Made by a program: the position numbers and the translations under genes. The notes beneath the pieces were generated by a model. The model did no database searches, was not told the origin of the DNA, and saw nothing but the letters and a program-made list of their open reading frames with translations. This document shows positions 35,649 to 47,169 of a stretch of 64,000 nt of DNA, one piece after another (the first letter of the stretch is position 1; each line of letters begins with the position of its first letter). The DNA lies in NCBI GenBank assembly GCA_950295325.1, contig OX485803.1, positions 46,329,554-46,393,553 on the forward strand. The letters are read 5' to 3'. This DNA comes from Polytrichum commune (taxonomy: Eukaryota; Streptophyta; Polytrichopsida; Polytrichales; Polytrichaceae).

Positions 35649-36081
35649 TAAGGGCATCCCCAAGAGAGATAGAAAGCAACCCGCCAAAAATAATATATTA
35701 TATGATGTTTAGGGTGTTTGGGGAGCCCTCCATCTTGGGCGGGGCAGCTCATCTTGAGTCAGAGCCCACCAAAGCCTAGGCATACCCCCGGTATAATTAG
35801 GAAGCAATCAATAAGACAATGACACCTATTATCTGACATGGGATAAAGTAGGATATCGGAGTATCTGATATTAAAGTAATCTCTTGGCGGGCCGGAGGAG
35901 GGTCGCCATATGAACCATTTATGGCGTTGGAAGGCCTTTACTATACCCGGGCCGGTTCTAAATTATGCCGGACCGGACATTGGTGGGGCTCAATTTATGC
36001 CGGTACCGCCACCTAAGAACCCGGGATGCCCCATTTTTGGCGTTGGCATGCCCCATGGCGAGGCTGCTGGGGACGCCCTAA
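35649..36081. mobile_element. PIF/Harbinger (Tourist-like) MITE with TAA duplication
   Basis: The element occupies 35652-36078 (427 bp). It begins GGGCATCCCCA and ends TGGGGACGCCC, inverted ends with one mismatch. It is flanked by TAA at 35649-35651 and 36079-36081, the 3-bp target typical of PIF/Harbinger. The interior is GC-rich with repeated CCGG words and a 14-bp MITE-like core, CCATTTTTGGCGTT. Non-coding. Confidence 0.85.
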
Positions 36082-36099
36082 CAGTACGTGTGGGAATTA

Positions 36100-36448
36100 G
36101 CGAGGGTGATACTAAATTTCTTCAGGCCATAAAATTAGTACCACCAAAAGATCTAAGAAGCGTTGTTCACCTTGCCATTATTCACTCACAATTTTATTCA
36201 TATCAACATTATTCATTGAAAGCACTAGCACTTGGCACTATTCACTGAAAGTATCGGCACTTGACACTATTCATTGACAAGCATGTGTTCTCCATTTATC
36301 ACTCTTTAGATCATGCATTGATTTTCTTGAAATTTATGATAAATGAGTATGTACTCATGATTTAGTGTCACTCATAAAACATTCAGCCATAAGTAACTTT
36401 GTGATTTGGCTAAATAGTGCGTGCTTTGGGAATTAGTACCACCCTCGC
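36100..36448. mobile_element. Diverged inverted relative of the 24610-25012 MITE
   Basis: The ends GCGAGGGTGATACTAAAT and ATTAGTACCACCCTCGC are inverted copies. Read in reverse, the interior follows the order of 24610-25012: GCCAAATCACAAAGTTA, GAGTGACACT, CATGCTTGTCA, AGTGCCAAGTGC and AGATCTTTTGGTGG. It lies 19 bp from the TAA-flanked MITE, so two elements inserted side by side. Confidence 0.75.
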
Positions 36449-39280
36449 AAATTTGAATGACCTAGAGAAATTCTAGGGGCCCGAGATTTGATTGGATTGA
36501 AAAACCGTTTTTGCAGAGGGTGCTTCAATTCAACAGCTAATTTTGGTGAAACACTTGGCAGAAAATGACCAAATTACAACCTCCAAACAAATGTTCCTGT
36601 GGAATTTGGGGTCATATATGGGCCCCATGCATTTTAGGGTTTCAAAACTATCCTTGGGTATCCGTTCTTGGAGACATACCTGCCACATACCATTCAAATG
36701 GAGTATATTTGATTTATTTTGTAAAATCAAGAAATACATGCACAATTTCAATGATAAAAATACAAGTGACAATATGTGAGCGTAAAAAATTTTACATTCA
36801 TATATCGTCATTGACATAAGTATACAAATATACGTTTGAATAATAATGAATCCACGTTATGTGTATAATGTAAAACCTTTGCATTCATTAATTAAGTCGT
36901 TAAAGATTTTTTCATTCCTCGGATGTAGCTCGAAAGCATCTGAGTCTACACTACATGTCATAAAAACTCATGCGATTATTGTTTTTAAATCTACCATCAA
37001 ATGATCCGTAATATTGAAAGTCCACTTATTGTTGGTTTCTTTTTCTTATGCCAACATAACCCAATCTTCATGTTTGATTGACAATCCATCAAGTCAAATG
37101 GATCCCTATACTCCATCCATTGATTTCCAAATTTTCTACGCATCCTATAAACCCTCCCAGCAAACCAAACCTTAAATGGAGTTACCCTTTCCACAAACCG
37201 CTCCTACCAAAACCCTAATACTACCTCTTCCATAAATACATGGTTGAGATAAGGAAATGATAAAATTATTCATCCTAGTTTCATCCAATGTTAAATATTT
37301 ATTCCATAAAGTTGAGTGACCCTACCGTACAAGTACAAATGTTATATATTTTCTAGAGGTCCTCCATACGTATACATAATTATGAGTTATAATTTGTGTA
37401 GCATATGAATACGTAGTACGAGAAAGTGCATATTAATACCCCTTTTGTGCACTCATGTACAATCATACATGTGTATGGAAGGTGCACCCCCTAGGCCAGT
37501 TGCAATTGACTTGGAATCTACCAATACTTGATGACTTTGCATTGTTTTACACACATTACCCAACACCGTGAGAAAGAACAATTTAGGATATCTCACGGTC
37601 GTAGTCGTGGGTCTGAAGACCATGACCAAGAGGAATCCATATCACTTTTTAAAAGCTTGGTCACGACACATAGTGTACAGCGGACTCAGACCACGACGTG
37701 GTGTTATTAAAGAAAATGAAAATGAAATACAACTTCACTAAAATAAATTATGCTAAAATATATTACTAAAATTTAAGAAAATCTCTTAGATGGCATGGTC
37801 ACCTTCATTTTTAGCTAAATCAACCTATTTGAGTTCTCTTGCCACAAAATCCAGGTGACCACTAAACATTATTCATTTATGAAATGTATATAGGACTTCA
37901 CGTCACTTTCTCATCCATTCATTCGCATGGTCACCTTTTGTTTTGGTTGACCTTGCACAAAATGAAATGAGACTGCCACTCATTTCTCAAGAGATTCTAG
38001 AAAGCGGTGATCATGGCCACTACTAATCCTTGTCGTAAACATGCCCTTCATACAACACTTATGAGTGATGTACATTGATGTATTATTATTAGGTCATTGA
38101 CTTCCATAATCAAAGTACATCCATCTAGAACTTCCACCGCAAACAAAGATATATGGGGCTTATCTCTCCATTGAATATGTTATGTTGTAACCGAATAACA
38201 TTTTTTGTCATTTCTATCATCATAACATCATATATATGATGACATCAAATCCAATGATAACTGTTATTATACTCTCGATACTTGTTGGCCCGGGCCCTCA
38301 CCTATAGGGATATTTTGGTAGACCATGACTCATTAGGCAATATATAGTTGATATGCGATTCAAGTAGTTCTACAGGATGAAGGTGGGGAATTCAGCTTCG
38401 CTACTTGCAACTTTAAGTGGCTTTCATGTTAAAGTTGTTTGCTCTCTTCCATGTAAGGTAGAGGGTGCTTAAACCGACGCTTTAAGCTATTGCACACACA
38501 TATGGCTATGTGGTTGATATATAAAATATATATTCATATTAGCCTTTGGGCCAAACATAGGTAACAAGAAAGAAAAAATATTTTTAGTTTCAATTGAATA
38601 TTTTATGAATATTCAAAGTCAAAACTACTAGCTTCCTTAAACCAATCCATAGGTCCCGTGTATGGCAACCTTGCATATGATGAGGACCCCCACCTTCATT
38701 GCCTGGAACCAACACAACATAGTTGGGTACTGGACCCAAACTACATCAAAGCCCAAGTAGTAACGGTGCGCAAAGCCGTACGGCTACCTCCATGATCCCT
38801 CCCGGTTCGCTTGCAAAACCATCACCTTGCACCCCGGGAACCGACCCCCTTGCATCCCAGGAAATGACCCTTTTGTGCTTTGTGGGCCTACCTCCTTGGC
38901 GTTGTGAATAGAATGGCTAGAATGGGCATTGACAAGCCACCCTAATCCCACCTTATACCAACCCGAGATAGAGTGGAGCCCGTTACCTACCCTACATGGA
39001 GGTCCTGGAGGCCGCTATGAGGTGGCACCACTAATGACACCTAAAGCCATCACTCCGTGGGCCCAGACACTCCTACACCGCTGGGTACAGTTCAAGGTTG
39101 TGGAGTGTTGGCAATTGGGAGGCGTTTATAGGTGTTGATTTTGGGTGGGGTGTTGGTTTAAGCACTCTCTACCTTAGGTGCACATGCATCCTGAACTCGT
39201 AGAGCCACTGAATGGTTTCTACCATGAGCCCTTGTTGTCACTTAGGCTAAGGTTGGAAGACGTTGGCGCAAAAGTCAGTG
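36449..39280. other. Intergenic DNA, no gene seen
   Basis: The region is mostly AT-rich, with a GC-richer patch at 38650-39150. Short frames in that patch (38723-38911, 38929-39138) have no recognisable domain. No feature is supported. Confidence 0.4.
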
Positions 39281-39478
39281 TTCCGGAAGATTTTTGGGCA
39301 TAATCGGTCAAGATCCTAGTGTTTCCAAATCCAACCACTTACATGTTAACATCGCTCAGATTTCCCATGTTAATTCGAGGCATATGCTCTAGATTCCTTG
39401 CACTTCAACCAGTCGTTTCTCAAAGTCGACCAGTTCATCTGTAACTAGCGGCCGGGCCAGTTGTCCCTATTCGTAACA
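39281..39478. repeat. CCGGTT-rich dispersed repeat, copy 3
   Basis: Starts TTCCGGAAGATTTTTGGGCA and carries ATCCTAGTGTTTCC, TTACATGTTAACATC, CAGTTCATCTGTAACTAG and a degenerate CCAGTTGTCCC end. It is more eroded than 14481-14700. Confidence 0.7.
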
Positions 39479-39870
39479 ATGAACAGGCTGAAATTCAAGA
39501 CTTCAGAAAAATTACCCATCATTTTAGAGAAATATGTCTCAAATTAATGAAGAAAAACTGGACGTAGATGTCAGGATGTCGCTTCTGGTTGGACTTGGAA
39601 AACACTAGGATCAATGTTGACTCATGATGATGCCTAAAAAGTCTCCCCCCAATGCCCCCATCAACAATACTGAATCATTAAGTAGCTAGCTATATAGGTT
39701 CCCCTTTGAATTGTTCTTATGATTTATTGTTGAGCTGTTGACTTTTGAAACAGGGAAGCTCCCCCACTAGGTACAAGCTTTGCAAAATAGCAATGTGGTA
39801 TAGATAGATATATATATATATATACAAATATATATATGGCGGTATTGTTCATGCCAGACTGCCAGTGCCT

Positions 39871-40116
39871 GCGAAGTTTGTGGGCATAGATAACTTAGTC
39901 GGTCAAGATGCTAGTGATTCTAAATCCAACCGGTTACATGCATGTACGTTGACATCATCTTCCGGTTTTGCATTCATTCATGTGAGGCATATTCTTCTAT
40001 AAATTCCTCAAACATGATCGGTGATTCTTCTCAAGTCTCGAACTTCCACTGGTTAATTCTCAAGCTCAACGTACGGGTTCCTCTGTAACTAACCGCCGGT
40101 TCTCCCCGAGCATATG
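39871..40116. repeat. CCGGTT-rich dispersed repeat, copy 4
   Basis: Contains GTGGGCATAG, ATCCAACCGGTTACATG, TTCCGGTTTTGC, AATTCCTCAAAC and CTAACCGCCGGTTCTCCCCG, in the same order as 14481-14700. A TA-dinucleotide run (about 39806-39825) lies just before it. Confidence 0.75.
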
Positions 40117-40368
40117 CATATATATATAGATAGATTCAAGCTTCTGTGATCTCAAAGTCAACAGCGTCTGGTGGTTTTGGATATATACCGCCATCGATCC
40201 TATATATCCAGCTTGAAGTGTGACTCGATCTGGAGTCGTCATGCATCGAGGCCTATCTTTTATAATGTGCTCAGAATAATGTGCCTCAACAAGGAAGTTG
40301 TTGGGAAATCGGTACCAAGGAAATGCAAAAAGATTGTATCAGGTGTCATCACCACGTGGGGTTATATT

Positions 40369-40515
40369 AAGGTAAACGGGCCTTAAATGGACACCACCAC
40401 GTCTGCGCCCACTCCTCGTTGGATATAAAACACCCAATTAGTGCGAGATGATTAGCAAATCCAAATCATGCCCGTAGCCCATTTTCTCGTAATTTTCAGA
40501 GCTCGTATGAATAAT
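40369..40515 (+). repeat. Copy 3 of the splice-donor-edged dispersed repeat
   Basis: Begins AAGGTAAACGGGCC, followed by GCGCCCACTCCTC, GGATATAAAACA, GTGCGAGATGATTAGC and TTTTCAGAGCTCGTATGAAT. It lies about 250 bp after a CCGGTT-rich repeat. It is preceded by a 60-codon open frame from 40171 that could be an exon ending at the AAG|GTAAAC donor, but no protein is recognised. Confidence 0.7.
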
Positions 40516-42503
40516 GGTATCCATGGTAAGATACAAGATACGTGTCACCCCAATTCATGTCGATTGTTGAGCCTGTCGTGGTTGACAAGATTAGTACGAT
40601 TTCCTCCAAGCACGGTTTCTTGGTGTCCATTCTTAGATCTACACCCAACCACACACGGCTCAAATGTAGGTGTTTGATTAAGACAAGTAACCAAATTCCG
40701 TTTGTTTATCTTAGCCCTTCGACATTAACCCTAGGTGGGCTATGGAGACAAGAAAATGACTTTCGTTGTGGATAGTAAATTCATTGTTAGTCAATTTTTA
40801 ATAAAAGTAGCCCGTGTTGAAATTGTTTTGCATACAAGTTCTAATGACCATATTAGGGATCCAGATATGGTTGAGTACATGGATTAATGCAACGTACAAT
40901 TATTGGAAATATTGAGTGGCTTGGTTTGTTATTTCTCCAATATTGTTTAACCAAGTTTGGGTTTCTCGGGGTTGTTACATTGGGTGTTGGAGATCTGACT
41001 ATTTTGTTGTGTATACTAGTTTGGATGGGTATGGATTTTAGTGGTTCTTATAACTTGTTTAATGAGATGGTATGTGTTCCTGGGTGGGGCACTCATAGTA
41101 GTTTTTTGGAGACACCTGCGACAACCACTTATTTTCAAGGGGGGTATTATCTTTAAGAATTAGAATATTAGAAGTCCTTAAAGTAGAAAAAAACTACTAA
41201 TCTTAAAATTTTAATTCCCTATTGGTAATTAGAAATCTAGAATGCATCTAATATTAAGTACCCCAATTTCCTTACATATTTTTGATAGCCTTTAATTTTT
41301 AGTTGGGGGAGGGGGTGCATTATGAATTGGCATTTTAACAACGGGATTGCATTATTGTGGTATGGTAAAAAGAAAACACAACAGAAATTAATTAAACCAA
41401 CAAGATTGTGATGGAGAATGCAAATAAAGTGCAACCTTAAAATGTAGTGTGTCAAGAAACACAACTATCCAACCTTTGCAGGATAGCAAGAGTTCATACA
41501 ACATTTGCAAAGGAGTTTCAAACATTAAATATTGTCTCAAATATACCCCTTCATGTCAGCGTTTAAACATAATGGAGTTCAAAGTATCCTTAATGAAGAG
41601 AAACCTTCATGGAATAAAATTGAACCCTCCATCTTCTTTGATGAAGCAAAATGTGGTCCCTTACACATGTTATATTGCATGGCATTCTTTTAATAATTGG
41701 TTTCTAGCATTAATTCGCCCAGTATATTTTATATAGAATTCTTCAAATTTTTATTTCAAATGAACATTAAATACCCTATATTTTAATGCACTTCATTTCC
41801 AAAATACCGCTAGTGCCCCCCATCTCCCCCCCCCCCCACCCCGTGGGTATGTGTTAAGATGTTTTCCACAATTATTGTTGTCTGCATGGTAGGAAACCAC
41901 CTTGTTTTCTAGTTTGTGTAATAAGAGTGAGGGTTAGAGGTGCCACACAAGTTTGGATGGCAAATGTGCTAATGGATTGGATGATGTTGTTAATTTGCAT
42001 TTGGGCCTCCATCCATTTGTCTTGAGAAAGGAGTGTGTTTTCTTATGTACAAGAGGGTTGTGAGTTGAAGGATGGTGTTGAAGTTAAGCTCATTGAATTT
42101 GATGAGGAAAGCATTCATGTTTGTATGTGGTATGGGGTATATATTGAGCTTCGGGGGGGGGGGGGGGGATTGTAGTGTGACATGGAAGTGGTTTGAGTTC
42201 CTTTAGAGGTAGGTGCGTATTCGTGTGTGGGTGAAGGGAATGATATTTGCTTGAGATATGTAGAATCCCTCTGTGAGGCTTGTGTGCATGTAGGTGGGGC
42301 AACCTTGTCTAGTGAAGGTAAAAGAGTCGGGTATGGTAGTTAGGTGGATATTTTTGGTGAATGTGTTATGGTCTTTATCGTCTTGTGATAGGCAGGTGGT
42401 CAAATGTTGGGTATTTTTTCCCTTCAGAGGATGTCTGTGTCTCCATACGGTGATTGATTATCTGCCATAGAGAGAGCCAAATAATTTGCATAATAGATTG
42501 CAT
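40516..42503. other. Intergenic DNA, no gene seen
   Basis: Contains homopolymer runs of C (about 41827-41839) and G (about 42153-42167). No gene is supported. Confidence 0.4.
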
Positions 42504-45500
42504 CACTACTACAGAACATGTCTTTTACAACTGGGTTTTTCAACTTCCACAAGTGAGAAAACTCGGACTTTACTAACGTGGAAAACGACCAGTCGCTTCA
42601 GACAAGCAGTAAAGTGTCGTCATAGTCATGTCGGACAGGGCGTTCCCAATGGAATCGTTCCCAATGGCAGTGAAGTTTGAGGTGCTCCAAGGCTTTACTA
42701 CTTAAAGTAAATGTCCTCCTTTACTCCCCCTCGTCAATAATAGTACAATAAGACACAAGTTTATATTACTAGGTCCAGTGGACTAGTGGTACTAGCACCA
42801 GTCATGTATGGTGATTGCACTTCACTACACAAAGTGAGAATATGTAAAATGCCAATACATACATTCCATTTTGGCCCTTAGCGTTAAGAACGTGCTTGCA
42901 ACAAATATCTTTTCACGTGGCGATAATTAGGTCAATTAATTCTCACACATTACTGTCTCCCGTTATCACGGACAACTAACCGGGGATTCACTAACGTTGC
43001 GTAGTAAGCGTCTGTAACTGCTAATAGTAAATATATACAATGAATGCTCATTTTTCTTACTACATATCGTAATATCCATTTCACTGAATTGAGTAATGTT
43101 TACATTAACCAAGTAATTTGTGGTCTACGTTGTGAGGTCCTGTAGTTGTCGTTTGTAATTATTATGTATTACTAGTAATGAAGTGCATATAACTTTGCCA
43201 AGTGACATGTTTTGTAATGATAATTAATATCTTTACTGTATCAAGTAACAAGTGGTTCACTTCACACAGTGATACGCTTATGGAATGCACATTATATTGC
43301 CAATGGTCATACTAGGCAATTACTCTACGTGGTAAGCGTCTGTGACTATCCAGAGTGGACGAATATGGAAATGGCGTATATATCTTACTTGGCGTAGTCA
43401 TAAATACTTTACTATGAAAGTATTGTGGACAACTAACCTTGGTGTTTTCCCTACTTTGTGAGGTCATGTGGTTTACTTATGTATTTAAGGTTTATTACTA
43501 GTAGTGAAGTTCAAGTCCACTTAGCATAGTGCCATGTTTATGATGCAAATGATTTCGTTTACTGCATCTACTAACCAAGGATGACTCAACATAGTCATAT
43601 GTTGAGAACATGCACAAATGTTATGCACAAACTGAGTTATGATGTTCAAAAACCCAACTCATGTTCATATAATAGTGTATCATGAATGTTTCACAACTTG
43701 CTACTAACAATGGTAATCATTGAACTCCATAGGAGTAAATGTCTAAAAATCAGCATAGGTCTACATATCCACTTCACGCTCACGTAGCCGCACACAACCT
43801 TACACACTCACTTGACCAAAGAATGAAATGGCCCTTCGCTTGGCCAATTGTAGTGACAAGAGGATCGTCTCCATTGAGAGGTTCAAGTAGGGGATAGTCG
43901 TCTTGATATGACTCCGTAATTGTCAACGAAACATACATCTTGCCAATCACCTTTCCGTGCAACATACCACCCGCTACATTCTGAATAACACCCTTGGCAA
44001 TATGCTTGGCCTTCGAATCCTCCTCTTCATAGCCACACAAGTATACCACATCCCCCATTGTCTGCACAATTGCGACAACCACAAGTTAGTGTTAAGAATA
44101 TAATATTTTTTGGGTTGCGAGTGGTCCAATCATTGAATACTGCAATGTCCATAACATGTGCTCACCAATTCATGAGTGGGCTGACTTTTCTTTGGAGCCT
44201 TCGTGGCAAGGGGGGGTTTATCACCCCGACGCTTATCCACCACTTCTTTGTCTCCTTCTTTCTCAATTTTCTTCGAGCCCCTTTTTAATGGGCTACACCT
44301 CAACTTGTCTGCAATGTTACTCAACCATTTTAGCCTTACACTGACCCATTATTGCATTGGCAAACTGAATCAAATTCAAACACAAACCTATTTTTAGCAA
44401 ATGTAGCTGAGTCTTGGTTTAGGACATTTCTACAGCTCCATCTTGGTTTGCACAACTTCCTACATAGATGTAGATATCTTGAAATCCACCTCTATTATCT
44501 AAACACTCCACGGCTTAGCTGATATCACATTACTGCATCTAGTAATGTAGGACGACTATGTGGTAGGCCAATAACTGTACGTAGTAAGCTTCAATGACTA
44601 CGGGTAGTAATAAAATAAAACTTTAAGGACATTATTGCATACTTGTTACAACGATACTTCACTGTGTATAGTTATGTTTACTATATAAGTTAGCATAAAG
44701 ACTCAACATAATTAAGTAAAGTTTTGATAAAGTGACCTTTCTGAATCATTGGACCGGCCTCCAAAGTTAACTTCTCCACTTCGCTCAGTCGTATGCGCTT
44801 TGGTTTAGGTCCCCTCTCAGTTTTCACATCCCCTTCATGTGTCTTCACACCATCGTGAGATGTTGGCCTTCCAATTGATTGAACTGCCCCACTAGATACC
44901 TCTTGTGCCTGTGCATAACTCAACCACACACATGCCTAAGAGACAACTCAATTATTGGACACCAAACAAGGCTCTGAAATTATATTACAATGCACTTTGC
45001 GAATTGAACACATAGGTTGTGGAATGCCATGGTTCTCAAATTGCTCGCAAACTGAATTCATACCTGGTCTTGCTCCTCGTGCCCTGAGGATGCTTTTTGA
45101 GATCCGCAAGGGATCTTTGTACTCAACACAATAGGCTTCTCACCAGCATTGCCAAAGTCAAGAACCTTGCTTACAGGGTCTCTGGACATAGAACGTGCAG
45201 TAGGAGACACACTCCTACGGGAGTTCTCCTTTCCTTTGTCATCATGAGGGGAAGGGGCTCCACGTGAGGGTCCACTCGCCATTCCTTCCACCGTGATGCC
45301 AAGCTTGGCCATCACGGCATCAAGCAAGGATTGCATTCTCATTTGCATTATGTTTAATCGCTCATCTAATGCCCTCACCTCTGCCCTCACCTCTGCCCTC
45401 ACTTCCTCTATTCCAGAGTTGCTTGTGCGGCTTATATGCGGGGAAATACCAAATCCGCCTTCGTACTGGGCATCACTAACCCCCTCCCCCTTGACAAATT

Positions 45501-45696
45501 CGAAGACATCGGCCGGCCACCTCTCGATCGCGAGGTGTTCTTGTCCTTGACAAGCTCCACCTCCACCTCGTCCTGGCGGGGGTCCCTGTTCAGCTCCAAG
45601 GCCTGCACAATTGAATCACAAAGTCAAAAACCCGGGAACAATCAACAAAATTCAAATATTACAGTGAGTTGCAAAACTAACTCAAGACTACTCACC
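42504..45696 (-). mobile_element. CACTA-type element: left terminus and coding half
   Basis: The plus strand at 42504 reads CACTACTACAGAACATG, a typical plant CACTA tip, followed by short subterminal words. Between 42900 and 44600 motifs such as GTAGTAAGCGTCTGT recur. Coding exons on the minus strand fill 43780-45696. The matching right terminus was not found; the element is probably cut by the LTR-like block that starts at 45785. No TNPD-type transposase is present in the surviving part, so it is non-autonomous or truncated. Confidence 0.6.
43780..45696 (-). CDS. CACTA-associated protein, multi-exon, 5' end lost
   Basis: Five minus-strand exons can be linked by GT-AG sites: up to about 45790-45696, 45602-45064, about 44908-44735, about 44310-44166 and 44061 to about 43780. 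Checked junctions keep phase. Exon 2 encodes HLAIERWPADVFEFVK, VSDAQYEGGFGISPHISR and then a coiled coil of repeated EVRA units. Exon 5 encodes AKGVIQNVAGGMLHGK, YVSLTI, PLLEPLNGDDPLVTTIGQAK and FILWSSE. This order resembles the DUF8039-type domain found in plant CACTA-linked proteins, as I remember it. The middle exons are Lys/Glu-rich. The first exon runs directly into a retrotransposon-like primer-binding site, so the real start is missing. The family call is by eye. Confidence 0.5.
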
Positions 45697-45784
45697 AGCC
45701 GGGCTCGGACCTCCCCTTCGCTTGCTCAATTTTGCGACAGTATGCACCAGCAGGTCCAGAGCGTCTCCTCCCCCTACAGCTTTA

Positions 45785-45805
45785 GAATCCCCGGCAGCGG
45801 CGCCA
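45785..45805 (-). promoter_or_regulatory. Retrotransposon primer-binding site (tRNA-Asp type)
   Basis: On the minus strand TGGCGCCGCTGCCGGGGAT fits the complement of the 3' end of plant tRNA-Asp (GTC) with one mismatch in the first 18 bases. Such sites follow the 5' LTR of many plant Ty3-type elements. It lies 6 bp beyond the CA that ends the LTR-like block 45812-47100. Confidence 0.65.
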
Positions 45806-45811
45806 AAAACG

Positions 45812-47100
45812 TGTGGGAACACGCGAACACCAAAATATCCGGATTGGCGGTTTTAAGTGCCTAATCCGGGTTTTCCGGATGACCCTAGTATCGTCCAGGG
45901 ATTCTGTGAAGTGTAGGAGGTCTAAAACTCTCCGTACCTGCTTATTTCCTCTTCCTTAGCCAAATTTCCGAAAACCCTAGTTTCTGGATTTTTGGTTTTT
46001 GGGGACACTCTTAGCTTTTTTCCGGAGTGTGCCTTTCCGGATGATATTTCTAGGTCCTAATTATAATGCTTACCCACCCTTCTACGTCTACCCTCTAGAA
46101 TAGGTGGTTTCTTCCGGTGAAGACGTCTCTGATAAGGTTGCAATCCGGAACCTCCCTCACAATCAATCCGGATTGATCAGATCCGTCTTGGCAGGTCACA
46201 CAGAGAGATCCGGGTTGTTTCTTGGGACTATAGTGACCAGAGGAGTCCGGATTCCGGCCGGAGATCTGACTCGACGGGATGAGTGGGTGACCCGTACCAC
46301 TTTCCGGATTGCCCCGTCCACCAGTGATGATACCTCTTCGGAATATCAGTTAAGTCCGGATCCCTTCCGGACCTTGGCCTAATCTCCCCCACGGCTGTCT
46401 CACCGGGATGTTACCCAGACACCCGGAACAATGAGGATCTCTTCCTACTGCACCCCGGAGGTGGCCTCCAATCCGGAATCCTTACTGATCTGGACCTCTC
46501 CTTCTCCGTCCAACGGATCTGTCCGGCTACCTCTACCTTGGATTCTACTCAATCTGAGCTAACTGGGCGATCCGTACCACCAATCCAGATAGGTCCGTCT
46601 AAGGACGGTGGGACCTCTTCAGAAGATCAGATTGGCGTAAGTCCGGATCCCTTCCGGATCTCACCCAATCTTCCCAGCGGCTATCCCACCTAGACGTTAC
46701 CCAACCCACCGGATTAGTGAGGTTTCCCTCCCACTACACTCAGAGAGGATCTACAAGGCGATAACCGGATCTGATCCGGGTCTCCTCTCTCATGTCCTAT
46801 CCGGAACTCCTATCCCTCATGCTCTCTTTCTTTCTTCCACTAACAATCTCCGGATCATTCACGCAAACATCAATAAAGAGAGGTCAAGGAGTGAGAAGCA
46901 AAGGCATTTATTCAGAATAGGAGTAATCGCAATACAACAATTGAGAAGGAACCCTTCTCAAGCTCCTTATTCAGCCTTAAGTAGAGGCTCAAAAATCCCT
47001 AAACTGAGGGCGGCGGCCCAAGCGGCCGCCGCTTAAGAAAACCCTAACTACACCCGGTCTCCCGGATTTCCCAGATCCAGATCCGGGTTTTCCGCTGACA
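45812..47100 (-). mobile_element. LTR-like block, 1.29 kb, TG...CA
   Basis: Read on the minus strand it starts TGTCAGCGG and ends TTCCCACA, and a primer-binding site follows. It carries an AATAAA-type signal near 46907-46912, a GC-rich palindrome near 47007-47035, and an internal duplication (about 46270-46460 against 46570-46745, both with GTCCGGATCCCTTCCGGA). TCCGGA and near variants occur more than twenty times. No second copy is present in the window, so it may be a solo LTR or the 5' LTR of a deleted element. Confidence 0.5.
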
Positions 47101-47169
47101 CTACCAAGAGAAAATTTTATTACTCGTCTTCAAAAACTCCTAAGTCCTACCTGCCTACCTCTATTCTGC

